Program-made: the position numbers and the translations under genes | In this document: positions 32,945 to 41,431 of the stretch, piece after piece | Numbering within the stretch: the first letter of the stretch is position 1 | Layout: the number at the start of each line of letters is the position of its first letter | Source: Amycolatopsis bartoniae | Lineage (GTDB): Bacteria > Actinomycetota > Actinomycetes > Mycobacteriales > Pseudonocardiaceae | DNA length: 64,000 nt | Assembly (NCBI RefSeq): GCF_014191255.1 | Contig: NZ_JACHWH010000004.1 | Coordinates: forward strand, 175,001 to 239,000 | Direction of reading: 5' to 3' | The notes under the pieces: model-generated | The model's database searches: none | Told to the model about the DNA's origin: nothing | The model's input: the letters and a program-made list of their open reading frames with translations, nothing else

Positions 32945-34225
32945 TCAAGCTCCCCGCACCGTCTCCAGCACCAACGGCCTCGTTTCGACCGGCCCGTCGG
33001 CTACTTCGACCGCCCCCTCCAACGCCTGCAACGCGGAAGTCACCACTTCTGGGGCGTCGGTGTGTAGTTCCAGCAACGGCTCCCCCGCTGTCACCTGCTC
33101 CCCCGGCTTCGCGTGTAGCAGGACGCCCGCCGCGTGTTGGACCGGGTCCTCTCGCCTCGCGCGGCCTGCGCCCAGGCGCCAGGCGGCGACGCCCACGGCG
33201 TACGCGTCCAGGCGGGCCAGCACTCCGGTTCGCTCGGCGGGCACCACGTGAACATGCTTTGGCTTGGGCAGTGCGGCCTCCGGGTCACCGCCCTGTGCGG
33301 TGATCATCCGGCACCACGTCTCGTACGCCTCGCCTGAGGCCAGCACCGCCGCCGGGTCCGCGTCGATGCCTGCCAGCGCCAGCATTTCCCGTGCCAGCGC
33401 CACCGTCAGCTCCACGACGTCCGATGGTCCGCCGCCCTTCAGGACCTCGACCGACTCCGCCACCTCCACCGCGTTGCCGACCGCGCGGCCCAGCGGGACC
33501 GACATGTCCGTCAACAATGCCGTCGTCGCCACACCGTGTGCCGAACCGATCTCCACCAGCGTCCGGGCCAGTTCGCGTGCCTGCTCCGGCGTCTTCATGA
33601 ACGCGCCCGACCCGCATTTCACGTCCAGCACGAGGCCCGCCGCGCCCTCCGCGATCTTCTTGCTCATGATCGAGCTGGCGATCAGCGGAATCGACTCGAC
33701 CGTGCCCGTGACGTCTCGCAGCGCGTACAGCTTCCGGTCCGCCGGCGCCAGACCCTCCGTCGCCGCACACACCACCGCACCGACTTCCCCGAGCTGCCGG
33801 GTGATCTCCTCGGTCGACAAAGCGGCACGCCAGCCCGGGACGGACTCCAGCTTGTCCAACGTCCCACCCGTGTGCCCGAGCCCGCGGCCGGACAGCTGGG
33901 GCACGGCCGCCCCGCACGTCGCGACGAGCGGGGCCAGCGGCAGGGTGATCTTGTCGCCGACCCCGCCCGTCGAGTGCTTGTCGACCGTGGGCCGGTCCAC
34001 GGCCAGCGACAGCCGCGAACCCGAGTCGATCATCGCGCCGGTCCAGGTCGCAATCTCGCGGGCGGTCATGCCCCGCAGGAAGATCGCCATGGCCAGCGCG
34101 GCCATCTGCTCCTCGGCCACCACCCCGCGGGTGTAGGCGTCGACCACCCACCCGATCTGCTCGTCGCTCAGCTCGCCGCCGTCCCGCTTGGCGCGGATGA
34201 CGTCGACCACCGCAAAGTTCTCCAC
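32945..34225 (-). CDS. deoA: Thymidine (pyrimidine-nucleoside) phosphorylase
   Basis: A 426-residue enzyme that phosphorolyses thymidine or deoxyuridine to the base and deoxyribose 1-phosphate. The family signature SGRGLGHTGGTLDKLES lies near residue 113. KHSTGGVGDK near 83 forms the phosphate-binding site, and SSIMSKKIAEGAAGLVLDVKCGSGAFMKT is highly conserved. It feeds DeoC (after isomerisation by a mutase not present here). It stands downstream of nothing on its strand; the structured element at 32763-32853 follows its 3' end. Confidence 0.95.
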   Translation of the reverse strand: MENFAVVDVIRAKRDGGELSDEQIGWVVDAYTRGVVAEEQMAALAMAIFLRGMTAREIATWTGAMIDSGSRLSLAVDRPTVDKHSTGGVGDKITLPLAPLVATCGAAVPQLSGRGLGHTGGTLDKLESVPGWRAALSTEEITRQLGEVGAVVCAATEGLAPADRKLYALRDVTGTVESIPLIASSIMSKKIAEGAAGLVLDVKCGSGAFMKTPEQARELARTLVEIGSAHGVATTALLTDMSVPLGRAVGNAVEVAESVEVLKGGGPSDVVELTVALAREMLALAGIDADPAAVLASGEAYETWCRMITAQGGDPEAALPKPKHVHVVPAERTGVLARLDAYAVGVAAWRLGAGRARREDPVQHAAGVLLHAKPGEQVTAGEPLLELHTDAPEVVTSALQALEGAVEVADGPVETRPLVLETVRGA

Positions 34226-34298
34226 CTTTGGAGCCTACGGCGATGAGTTTCCGGCCGCGGGCAGGTCCGACCAGGAAACCACCGGGAAGGGCGGGCAC

Positions 34299-34877
34299 AT
34301 GAGGATCGTCGTCGTCAACCACGTCACGCTGGACGGAGTCATGCAGGGACCGGGCCGTCCCGACGAGGACACCCGGGACGGCTTCACCCGCGGCGGCTGG
34401 GCCGAACCCCGCGGCGACGAGATCCAGGACAGGGCGTGGGCCGCGCGCCTGGGCAACAGCGGCGGGCTGCTGCTCGGGCGCCGCACCTACGAGGACGTCC
34501 TCGGTTACTGGAACACGCAGGACAGCCCGTTCCGCGCAGCCCTCAACAACACGCCGAAGTACGTCGTCTCCCGCACGCTGACCCCACCCCTGCCCTGGCC
34601 CAACTCCACCCTGCTCGACGGCGATCTCAAGACAGCCGTCAGCGAGCTGAAGCGGGCCGAGGGCAAGGACCTGCACATCATGGGCAGCGGCGAGCTGATC
34701 CGTTCCCTCGGCGCGCTCGGGCTGATCGACGAGTACATGCTGTCGATCCACCCGATCGTCCTCGGAACCGGACACCGGCTGTTCTCGGACGGCTTCGACC
34801 TCGGGGAGTTCGAGCTGGTCGAAGCGACGCCGACCACCACCGGCGTCCTCATCGCCACCTACCGGCCCGCGGCCTAG
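34299..34877 (+). CDS. Dihydrofolate reductase-like (RibD C-terminal domain) protein
   Basis: A 192-residue NADPH-binding protein of the RibD_C/DHFR-like family. MRIVVVNHVTLDGVMQGPGRPDEDT, GGLLLGRRTYEDVLGYW and LHIMGSGELIRSLGALGLIDEYMLSIHPIVLGTGHRLF are the standard motifs. Such proteins are common orphan reductases in actinobacteria and are not the housekeeping DHFR. The ATG at 34299 follows GGGAAGGGCGGG. Its stop shares the palindrome CTAG with the stop of the convergent hydrolase gene. Confidence 0.9.
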   Translation: MRIVVVNHVTLDGVMQGPGRPDEDTRDGFTRGGWAEPRGDEIQDRAWAARLGNSGGLLLGRRTYEDVLGYWNTQDSPFRAALNNTPKYVVSRTLTPPLPWPNSTLLDGDLKTAVSELKRAEGKDLHIMGSGELIRSLGALGLIDEYMLSIHPIVLGTGHRLFSDGFDLGEFELVEATPTTTGVLIATYRPAA

Positions 34878-35623
34878 GCCGGCAGGTCCCGCCAGAACCG
34901 GTCGAGCACCTCCGCCGCCGTGACCGGATCCTGGGCGATCCACCAGTGGCCGAGGCCGGGCAGGAGCTCCACCCGCGCCCCCGCGACCTCCGCCGCCCGC
35001 AACCGTTGTGCACGGGTACCGACTTTGTCGTCTTCGAGCGCGATCACGGCGAGTCCGGGGCGGCGCGCGGCCCGCGACAGCCCTTCGCCGCGCTCCGCCA
35101 TGACGGGCTGCGCCGCGGACCGGTAGAGGCCCAGGATCCCCCGCCCCATGGCCTCGTCCTGACCCGCGGCCACTTCCGCCGCCACCGCTTCCGGCATCCC
35201 GCGGCCGGTCAGCCACCGCACCCGCTCCGCCGGGTCCCCGCCGAGGAACGCGGCGACGTGTTCCTCTCCGCGACCGGGCGTCTGCCAGATCCGGGCCAGC
35301 TCGTGCCACGTGTACTCCGGGTCGAAGAGCCCGGGCACATCGCTGACCCAGCTGCGGATCAGCTCCGGCCGCGCCATGGCCACCCCGAGCACGTGCCCGC
35401 CGCCCCAGTCGTGACCGACGAGGTCCACCGGCTCACCGATCCGCTGCAGCTCGGCGACGAGCCAGCCGAGGTACCCGTCGACGGTCACCGCGAACCCGGC
35501 GGGCAGCGGTGCGCCGAACCCGGGTGGGGACAGGCAGAGCACGTCGTCCCGGCCCAGTTCGGCGAGCAGCGGCCGCCAGATCGCGGCTGTTTCCGGGTTG
35601 CCGTGCACGAACACCGCGGGCAT
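34874..35623 (-). CDS. Alpha/beta hydrolase (dehalogenase/epoxide-hydrolase type)
   Basis: A 249-residue cytoplasmic hydrolase. HGNPET near residue 7 supplies the oxyanion hole and the nucleophile elbow reads VGHDWGGGH, with aspartate as nucleophile, as in haloalkane dehalogenases and epoxide hydrolases. The general base histidine is in GLGHWW near residue 226. It lies 4 bp downstream of the DUF1330 gene in the same operon. The upstream divergent TetR and its palindrome probably control both. Substrate unknown. Confidence 0.88.
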   Translation of the reverse strand: MPAVFVHGNPETAAIWRPLLAELGRDDVLCLSPPGFGAPLPAGFAVTVDGYLGWLVAELQRIGEPVDLVGHDWGGGHVLGVAMARPELIRSWVSDVPGLFDPEYTWHELARIWQTPGRGEEHVAAFLGGDPAERVRWLTGRGMPEAVAAEVAAGQDEAMGRGILGLYRSAAQPVMAERGEGLSRAARRPGLAVIALEDDKVGTRAQRLRAAEVAGARVELLPGLGHWWIAQDPVTAAEVLDRFWRDLPA

Positions 35624-35627
35624 CGCG

Positions 35628-35996
35628 TCAGGTCCCCGGGACGGTCGGCTGGAGCACGGACTCGACGAGCGCTTCGCTCCGGAAGTGGCTGCCCGCCTGG
35701 TATTCGGGGTCGCGGATCATCTCCACGAAGTGCTTCCGGGTCGGATACCGCACCAGCAGGACCATGTCCCAGTCCTGCCCCGCCTCGGCGACGAGGGGAG
35801 GGCCGCCGGTTCCGGAGTAGACGATCTGGGTGCCGTAGCGCGCGGAGATCCCGGTGGTGCCGAGGTACTCGGCATATCTCCGATAGCTCTCCCGCCCGCC
35901 GTCGGGGCGGAAGCGCAGCAGGTTGAGCATGACGACCGGGCCACCGGGGTCCTCGGCCAGCAGGGCGTCCAGGTCCCGGTCCTCGATCTCGATCAT
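35628..35996 (-). CDS. DUF1330-like small protein
   Basis: A 122-residue protein of the ferredoxin-like (dimeric alpha/beta barrel) DUF1330 group: VVMLNLLRFRPDGGRESYRRYAEYL, then LVAEAGQDWDMVLLVRYPTRKHFVEMIRDPEYQAGSHFRSEALVESVLQP. The ATG at 35996 gives the expected family start. It is the first gene of an operon with the alpha/beta hydrolase and is divergent from a TetR gene. Function unknown; relatives often accompany detoxification or hydrolase genes. Confidence 0.85.
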   Translation of the reverse strand: MIEIEDRDLDALLAEDPGGPVVMLNLLRFRPDGGRESYRRYAEYLGTTGISARYGTQIVYSGTGGPPLVAEAGQDWDMVLLVRYPTRKHFVEMIRDPEYQAGSHFRSEALVESVLQPTVPGT

Positions 35997-36030
35997 TCGT
36001 TTCTCCGTTCGTCGGAGCGCCAGCCTGACA

Positions 36031-36054
36031 TACTTGTTGGTCGACACGCAAGTA
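36031..36054. promoter_or_regulatory. TetR operator candidate (24-bp palindrome)
   Basis: TACTTG (36031-36036) and CAAGTA (36049-36054) are perfect arms symmetric about a central GTCGAC (36040-36045). It lies between the divergent DUF1330/hydrolase operon and the TetR gene and would let the TetR control both. Confidence 0.65.
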
Positions 36055-36071
36055 AGTGCTAGGTTCGGCTG

Positions 36072-36689
36072 GTGCCCGAAACCCGCATGACCCAGGAACA
36101 ACGCCGCAGCCAGACCGAGACCGCGCTGCTCGCCGCCGCCGCGGAACTCGTCGTCGAATCCGGGCTGCGGTCGGTGACGCTCGCGAACGTGGGAGCTCGC
36201 GCCGGCTACAGCCGCGGGATCGTCACGCACAGCTTCGGCTCGAAAGCAGCACTGATCGAGGCGCTGGCGCGCAGGAGCCAGGCCGGTTTCGTCCGCGGTC
36301 TGGACCGGTTCCGGCCCGGCTTGGAGCGGTTCCTGCACCACCTCGACGGTTACCTCGGCACGATCAAGAGCACCGACGTGCGCTATCGCGCCTTCCTGCT
36401 GCTCTGGAGCGAGTCGATCACCGACCCGGAGCTGCGGGAGACCTTCCAGGAGCGCGACGAACAGTTCCGGGCGGAGCTGCGCGCCGAACTCGAAACCGCC
36501 GTCGGCCAGGGCGAGGTGCGCCCGGAGCTGGACCTCGACGCGGCGTCCGCGGCCGCCGTCGGGCAGGTGCGCGGTGTCGCGATGCAACACCTGCTCGCCC
36601 CCACGACGGTGGACCTCGACCGCGTCCGGCCCGTCGTGGTGGAGCAGTGGCGAGCGTTCCTGAAGGCGGCCCAGGAAGGTTTCGCCTAG
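36072..36689 (+). CDS. TetR-family transcriptional regulator
   Basis: A 205-residue repressor with the HTH at about residues 15-60 (ALLAAAAELVVESGLRSVTLANVGARAGYSRGIVTHSFGSKAALIEAL). The C-terminal domain (LDRFRPGLERFLHHLDGYLGTI...) resembles BetI/TetR_C_6-like ligand domains. GTG 36072 or ATG 36087 may start it. It is divergent from the DUF1330/hydrolase operon, and the 24-bp palindrome upstream is its probable site. An IS481-type transposase remnant begins immediately after its stop. Confidence 0.88.
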   Translation: MPETRMTQEQRRSQTETALLAAAAELVVESGLRSVTLANVGARAGYSRGIVTHSFGSKAALIEALARRSQAGFVRGLDRFRPGLERFLHHLDGYLGTIKSTDVRYRAFLLLWSESITDPELRETFQERDEQFRAELRAELETAVGQGEVRPELDLDAASAAAVGQVRGVAMQHLLAPTTVDLDRVRPVVVEQWRAFLKAAQEGFA

Positions 36690-37068
36690 GCGGTGTCTGG
36701 CGAGGTTTCCGAGGGCTCGTTCGATGGCGATGCCGTGTTCGCCGAACCAGGCGTGAGCCCGGCGCAGGAATGCCGCGCAGGTGGGGCTTTCTCGTCGGGC
36801 AGGGCTTCGATGTAGGCCACGCGGGGGCGGCCGTCCAAGGCAGTGTGCAGGTAGAGGTGCACCAGCTCGCTGGGGTGGGCCCGTTCGTGGCGGCGAACTG
36901 GCTCACCGGTAGCGCGGCCAGGGGCGGTGAACTATGGCGTTGCCGCACGGCGTGCGCGGTGGAAGGCGGCACGCCTGCGCACAGCCAGCCGTACCGGCCC
37001 GATCTTGTGGTCCAGGCGAAGTCCGATGATGAGGGCTTCGACCTGAGGCGATGTGCGTTCAGGCACGC
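36690..37068 (-). pseudogene. IS481-type transposase remnant
   Basis: On the minus strand three frames hold pieces of one protein. First comes VPERTSPQVEALIIGLRLDH then KIGPVRLA, the N-terminal HTH. A second frame reads VPPSTAHAVRQRHSSPPLAAL. A third reads RRHERAHPSELVHLYLHTAL, then DGRPRVAYIEALPDEKAP, and after one more shift CAAFLRRAHAWFGEHGIAIERAL. These match, in order, the IS481 transposase pattern (integrase-core DDE region). The central part normally starting VDVKKLGRI is deleted, and the element is frameshifted at least three times. No terminal inverted repeats were found. It fills the gap between the TetR gene and cdd. Confidence 0.8.
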
Positions 37069-37461
37069 CTAGGCCGGCAGGTCCTCCGGCCCGAAGGCGT
37101 CCGGCAGCACCGACGACATCGGCAGGATCCCCGAAGGCGTGTCGACGAGACACTCGGGCCCGCCGTGTTCGTACAGCAGCTGGCGGCACCGGCCGCACGG
37201 CATCAGCAGGTCACCGTCGCCCGAGCGGCAGGCGACCGCCACCAGGCGGCCGCCGCCGGACAGGCGCAGCTGCCCCACCATCGTGCACTCCGCGCACAGC
37301 CCGAGGCCGTACGACGCGTTCTCCACGTTGCAGCCCTGCACGAGCCGGCCGTCGTCGGTCAGCCCGGCGACGCCGACCAGCAGCTTCGAGTACGGGGCGT
37401 ACGCGCTCTGGGCCACCCGCACGGCTTCCGCCCGCAGGGCATCCCAATCCACAGTGGACAT
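37069..37461 (-). CDS. cdd: Cytidine deaminase
   Basis: A 130-residue zinc enzyme converting (deoxy)cytidine to (deoxy)uridine. The catalytic motif is NVENASYGLGLCAECTM, with Cys-Ala-Glu, and the zinc site is completed by PCGRCRQ, as in tetrameric bacterial enzymes. ATG 37461 starts 2 bp after the upstream permease stop; a TTG at 37467 would overlap it. It is the last gene of the BMP-permease nucleoside operon, directly linking uptake and catabolism. A transposase remnant lies just downstream. Confidence 0.95.
   Translation of the reverse strand: MSTVDWDALRAEAVRVAQSAYAPYSKLLVGVAGLTDDGRLVQGCNVENASYGLGLCAECTMVGQLRLSGGGRLVAVACRSGDGDLLMPCGRCRQLLYEHGGPECLVDTPSGILPMSSVLPDAFGPEDLPA
37448..37458 (+). 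repeat. Copy 3 of the TCCACAGTGGA motif
   Basis: Exact copy covering codons 2-5 of cdd (Ser-Thr-Val-Asp on the minus strand), again with the rare Thr codon ACT. Confidence 0.7.
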
Positions 37462-37463
37462 AC

Positions 37464-38735
37464 TCAATCCCCCTCACCCCGCCGGTATCGCGCACCATCG
37501 GCCTTCGGCATTCGCAGGCGTTGCGACGCCACCGCCAGCACGATCAGCGTGACCACGTGCGGCGTGTACGGGATCAGGTCACCGGGCAGCGAGTCGTTCG
37601 CCCAGTAGATCCAGTACAGGATGCCCGCCGCGACCGCGCCGAGCACCGCGCCGAGCCACTTCCGCCGGAACAGCTGCACCACCACGATCACGCCCAGCAG
37701 CAGCACCGCGCCGTACAGCAGCGCGAGCACCGCCTTGCCGCCACCGGCGAGCTGGAGACCGTCGGAGTAGCCGAACAACGCCGCACCACCGAGCAGACCG
37801 CCCGGCCGCCAGTTGCCGAAGATCATCGCGGCGAGACCGATGTAGCCGCGGCCGTTGGTCTGGTTCTCCAGGTACCCGCCGCCGCCCTGCAGCAGCACCA
37901 GCGCCGCGCCACCGAGCCCGGCCAGCGCGCCCGAAAGCAGCACGCCGGTGTACCGGTACGCGTACACGTTGACACCCAACGACTCCGCCGCCACCGGGTT
38001 CTCGCCGCACGAACGCAGCCGCAGCCCGAACCGCGTCCGCCACAGCACCAGGTAGCTCACCGGCACCAGCAGGATCGCGATGATCGTCAGCGGCGACACA
38101 CCCGTGACGAGCCCGTTGACGAGACCCGCCGCGTCCGAGATGCCCACGCGCTGCTGCTTTTCCAGGTCGCTGAGCCAGTCGGACAGGAACGTCGCCGAGT
38201 AGGTGTCGAACGTCGGCACCGTCGGCGACTGGCGCGGGTTTCCCGACAGCGGCTGGAAGATCAGCGTCGAGAGGTACTTCGCGACGCCGAGCCCCAACAG
38301 GTTGATCGCCACACCGGAGACGATGTGGTTGACGTTGAACGTCACCGTCGCCACCGCGTGCAGCAGCCCGCCGAGCGCGCCGCCGACCATCGCCGCGACC
38401 AGTCCCAGCCACGGCCCGCCGTGGTAGGCGCCCCACGCCGCGCCCCACGTGCCGAGGATCATCATGCCTTCGAGGCCGATGTTGACCACGCCCGCGCGCT
38501 CCGCCCACAGCCCGCCGAGCGCGGCCAGCAGGATCGGCAGCGCGAGCCGCAGCGCGGTCTGCGCGGTGTTCGTCGAGGTCAGCGTGTTCACGCCGGTGAG
38601 GTACGACGCGGTGGACAGGATCGCGATGACCCCGACCGCCCACAGGATCCCCTTCGCCCAGCCGGGCAGCCGCCGCCGTACCGGCGGGGCCGGCACCGTC
38701 GTGGCGCCGCCCGCCTGAGCCGTTCCGAGTGCCAT
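37464..38735 (-). CDS. Nucleoside ABC transporter permease 2 (NupQ/YufQ-like)
   Basis: A 423-residue membrane permease of the BMP/branched-chain type with about 10 helices. GLWAERAGVVNIGLEGMMILGTWGAAWG is the conserved nucleoside-permease signature, and VNHIVSGVAINLLGLGVAKYL and LRSCGENPVAAESLGVNVYAYRYTGVLLSGALAGLGGA follow. It has an N-terminal extension of about 30 residues. Its start overlaps the preceding permease stop by 1 bp (TGATG), and cdd follows after 2 bp. Confidence 0.93.
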   Translation of the reverse strand: MALGTAQAGGATTVPAPPVRRRLPGWAKGILWAVGVIAILSTASYLTGVNTLTSTNTAQTALRLALPILLAALGGLWAERAGVVNIGLEGMMILGTWGAAWGAYHGGPWLGLVAAMVGGALGGLLHAVATVTFNVNHIVSGVAINLLGLGVAKYLSTLIFQPLSGNPRQSPTVPTFDTYSATFLSDWLSDLEKQQRVGISDAAGLVNGLVTGVSPLTIIAILLVPVSYLVLWRTRFGLRLRSCGENPVAAESLGVNVYAYRYTGVLLSGALAGLGGAALVLLQGGGGYLENQTNGRGYIGLAAMIFGNWRPGGLLGGAALFGYSDGLQLAGGGKAVLALLYGAVLLLGVIVVVQLFRRKWLGAVLGAVAAGILYWIYWANDSLPGDLIPYTPHVVTLIVLAVASQRLRMPKADGARYRRGEGD

Positions 38736-39826
38736 CAGATCGCACCGCCTTCCGCGACCGAAGCCGGTTTGCCACCCGAGAGCGCCCGCCCGACGCGGCG
38801 CTGCGCCGCGGCCAGGTCGGCGCGCTTGACGACCTCGTACGCCACGACCACCGACAGCACGATCGCGCCCTGCATGATCGTCGCGATCTCCTTCGGCACG
38901 TTGACCTGCTCCAGCGAGACGGCCGACTTGTCCAGGAACGCCCACAGCAGCGCGCCGAGCGCGATGCCGCCGGGGTGGTTGCGGCCCAGCAGCGCGACCG
39001 CGATGCCGGTGAAGCCGTAGCCCTGGGTGGACGTGATGGCGTAGCTGTAGTCGCGCCCCAGCAGTTCGGGCAGCGCGACCAGGCCCGCGACACCACCGGA
39101 GAGCAGCATCGCGACCAGCGTCATGCGCTTGGCGTTCACGCCACCCGCGGCCGCCGCCGTCGCGGACTCGCCGCTGGCCCGCAGCTCGAAGCCGAACCGC
39201 GTGCGGTTGAGCAGGAACCAGTAGCCGATGCCGATCACCGCGACGATGATCACGAACCCGAACAGGCTCGCCCCGCCGATCGGGATGCCGGGCACCCGCC
39301 CGGACGGGTCGATGATCTTCGTGCGCAGGTTGTTGCCCGTCAGCACGCCGAACTGGTCCGGGTTGATCAGGAACGCCACGATGCCACCGACGATCGCGTT
39401 CAGCATGATCGTCGAGATGACCTCGGACACCCCGCGCGTCACCTTGAGGATCGCCGGGATCGCCGCGTAGACCACACCGGCCACCACGGCGACGACGATG
39501 ATCACGATGGCGTGCAGAACCGGAGGCAGGTGCAGCGCACCGCCGATGATCGCCGCCCACACGCCCGCGAACCGGTACTGGCCCTCGACGCCGATGTTGA
39601 ACAGGTTCATCTGGAAGCCGATCGCGACCGCCAGCGCCGACAGGTAGTACACGGTCGCGAGGTTCACGGTGTCGACCGCGGTGGTGCCCTGTCCCAGCTG
39701 CCTGAGCATCGTCCAGTACGCCTGCAGCGGGTCCGAGCCCGAGATCAGCAGCGCGACGGAGCAGATGAGCAGCGAGAAGACGATCGCCAGCAGCGGCGGG
39801 AGAACCTTGGTACGCCAGGAAGTCAC
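38735..39826 (-). CDS. Nucleoside ABC transporter permease 1 (NupP/YufP-like)
   Basis: A 363-residue permease with about 9-10 helices. AIGFQMNLFNIGVEGQYRFAGVWAA is the signature; VSEVISTIMLNAIVGGIVAFLI and LRASGESATAAAAGGVNAKRMTLVAMLLSGGVAGLVALPELLG are also conserved. It forms the channel with the next permease. GTG 39826 overlaps the ATPase stop (GTGA), giving tight coupling. Confidence 0.93.
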   Translation of the reverse strand: MTSWRTKVLPPLLAIVFSLLICSVALLISGSDPLQAYWTMLRQLGQGTTAVDTVNLATVYYLSALAVAIGFQMNLFNIGVEGQYRFAGVWAAIIGGALHLPPVLHAIVIIVVAVVAGVVYAAIPAILKVTRGVSEVISTIMLNAIVGGIVAFLINPDQFGVLTGNNLRTKIIDPSGRVPGIPIGGASLFGFVIIVAVIGIGYWFLLNRTRFGFELRASGESATAAAAGGVNAKRMTLVAMLLSGGVAGLVALPELLGRDYSYAITSTQGYGFTGIAVALLGRNHPGGIALGALLWAFLDKSAVSLEQVNVPKEIATIMQGAIVLSVVVAYEVVKRADLAAAQRRVGRALSGGKPASVAEGGAI

Positions 39827-41355
39827 GCTGCCTCCTCCGCTCCGGTCATGGCACTGCCCAGCTCCTGCGGGGTGACAGTCGCGGGGTCGGCTTCGCTCAC
39901 CAGACGGCCGCGCAGCATGACGCGGATCGTGTCGGAGAGCCCGATCAGCTCGTCGAGGTCCGCGGAGATCAGCAGCACCGCGAGCCCTTCGTGGCGCGCC
40001 ACGCGGATCTGTTCCCAGATCAACGCCTGCGCGCCGACGTCCACCCCGCGCGTCGGGTGGGACGCGATCAGCAGCACCGGGTCGCCGGACAGTTCCCGGC
40101 CCACCACGAGCTTCTGCTGGTTGCCGCCGGACAACGCGGCCGCGGGCACCTCGATGCCGGGCGTGCGGACGTCGTAGTCCGCGACGATCCGCTCGGTGTC
40201 CCGCCGCGCGCCCGCGATGTCGAGCAACTGTCCTTTCGAGACCGGTTCGCGCGTCTGGTAGCCGAGAATCCTGTTGGCCCACAACGGTTGCGTGAGCAGC
40301 AGGCCGTGCCGGGTGCGGTCCTCGGCGATGTAGCCGATACCCGCCTCGCGCCGGGCGAGCGTGCCCAGCCGGGTCAGGTCGCGCGCCTTCCCGTCCGCCT
40401 CGACCAGCTCGACGGTGCCGCCGGTGGCCCGGCGCATGCCCATGATGGTCTCGACCAGCTCGGTCTGCCCGTTGCCTTCGACACCGGCGATGCCGAGCAC
40501 CTCGCCCGCGTGCACGGTGAACGAGATGTCGTCCAGCACCGCGCGGGTGCTGCCCTCGGCGGCCAGCCGCAGGTCCGTCACGCGCAGCACGGCGCGGTCG
40601 GTGACCGTCGACTCGCGGGTCTCCGGGCTGGGCAGCTCGCTGCCGACCATCATCTCCGCCAGCTCGCGGGAGCTGATCGCCTTCGGGTCCGCGGTGCCGA
40701 CGGTGGTGCCGCGGCGGATCACCGTGACGGTGTCGGCGATCGCGCGCACCTCGTCGAGCTTGTGCGAGATGAAGATGAACGTGAAACCCTGCCGCTGCAT
40801 GGAACGGACGGTCTCGAAGAGCGCTTCGACCTCCTGCGGCACCAGCACCGCGGTCGGCTCGTCGAGGATGACGATCTTCGCGCCGCGGTAGAGCACCTTG
40901 ATGATCTCGACGCGCTGGCGGTCGGCGACGCCGAGGCTCTCCAGCAGCGCGTCCTGGTCGGCGTTCAGCCCGGTCTGCTCGGCCAGCTCGTCGATACGGG
41001 CCTTCGCCCTGCGGCCGATGCCGTGCAGGCCCTCGGCGCCCAGCAGGATGTTCTCGCGCACGGTCAGGTTGTCGGCGAGCATGAAGTGCTGGTGCACCAT
41101 GCCGATGCCGGCGCGGATCGCGTCCTGCGGGTTGCGCAGCCGCACCTGCTCGCCGTTGACGGCGATCGTGCCCTCGTCGGGCTGCTGCATCCCGTACAGG
41201 ATCTTCATGAGGGTGGACTTGCCCGCGCCGTTCTCGCCGCAGACCGCGTGCACCTCGCCGGCGCGAATCGTCAGGTTCACGTCGGAGTTGGCGACCACGC
41301 CGGGAAACCGCTTCGTGATTCCCCGCAGCTCCACCACCGGTTGTGGCTCTGTCAT
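39823..41355 (-). CDS. Nucleoside ABC transporter ATPase with two ABC domains (NupO/YufO-like)
   Basis: A 510-residue cytoplasmic ATPase with two nucleotide-binding domains. Domain 1 has Walker A GENGAGKST, a degenerate signature LGVADRQRVEI and Walker B VILDEPTAVL. Domain 2 has the atypical Walker A GVEGNGQTE and a good signature LSGGNQQK. This asymmetric pattern is usual for the sugar/nucleoside CUT2-BMP class. It is preceded by a hairpin separating it from the binding-protein gene. Confidence 0.94.
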   Translation of the reverse strand: MTEPQPVVELRGITKRFPGVVANSDVNLTIRAGEVHAVCGENGAGKSTLMKILYGMQQPDEGTIAVNGEQVRLRNPQDAIRAGIGMVHQHFMLADNLTVRENILLGAEGLHGIGRRAKARIDELAEQTGLNADQDALLESLGVADRQRVEIIKVLYRGAKIVILDEPTAVLVPQEVEALFETVRSMQRQGFTFIFISHKLDEVRAIADTVTVIRRGTTVGTADPKAISSRELAEMMVGSELPSPETRESTVTDRAVLRVTDLRLAAEGSTRAVLDDISFTVHAGEVLGIAGVEGNGQTELVETIMGMRRATGGTVELVEADGKARDLTRLGTLARREAGIGYIAEDRTRHGLLLTQPLWANRILGYQTREPVSKGQLLDIAGARRDTERIVADYDVRTPGIEVPAAALSGGNQQKLVVGRELSGDPVLLIASHPTRGVDVGAQALIWEQIRVARHEGLAVLLISADLDELIGLSDTIRVMLRGRLVSEADPATVTPQELGSAMTGAEEAA

Positions 41356-41382
41356 AGGTGGAAGACTCCCCGAACGGCGTAA

Positions 41383-41415
41383 GGGGCTCGGGAGGGGGTT
41401 GCCCTCCCGAGCCCC
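41383..41415 (-). terminator. Intra-operon hairpin between BMP gene and ATPase gene
   Basis: A perfect 14-bp stem (41383-41396 with 41402-41415) and 5-nt loop lie 17 bp after the BMP stop. Only two T follow on the transcribed strand, so it probably stops transcription partially or protects the upstream mRNA end, allowing more binding protein than ATPase to be made. Confidence 0.6.
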
Positions 41416-41431
41416 GCACGCGGAGTGGTTG

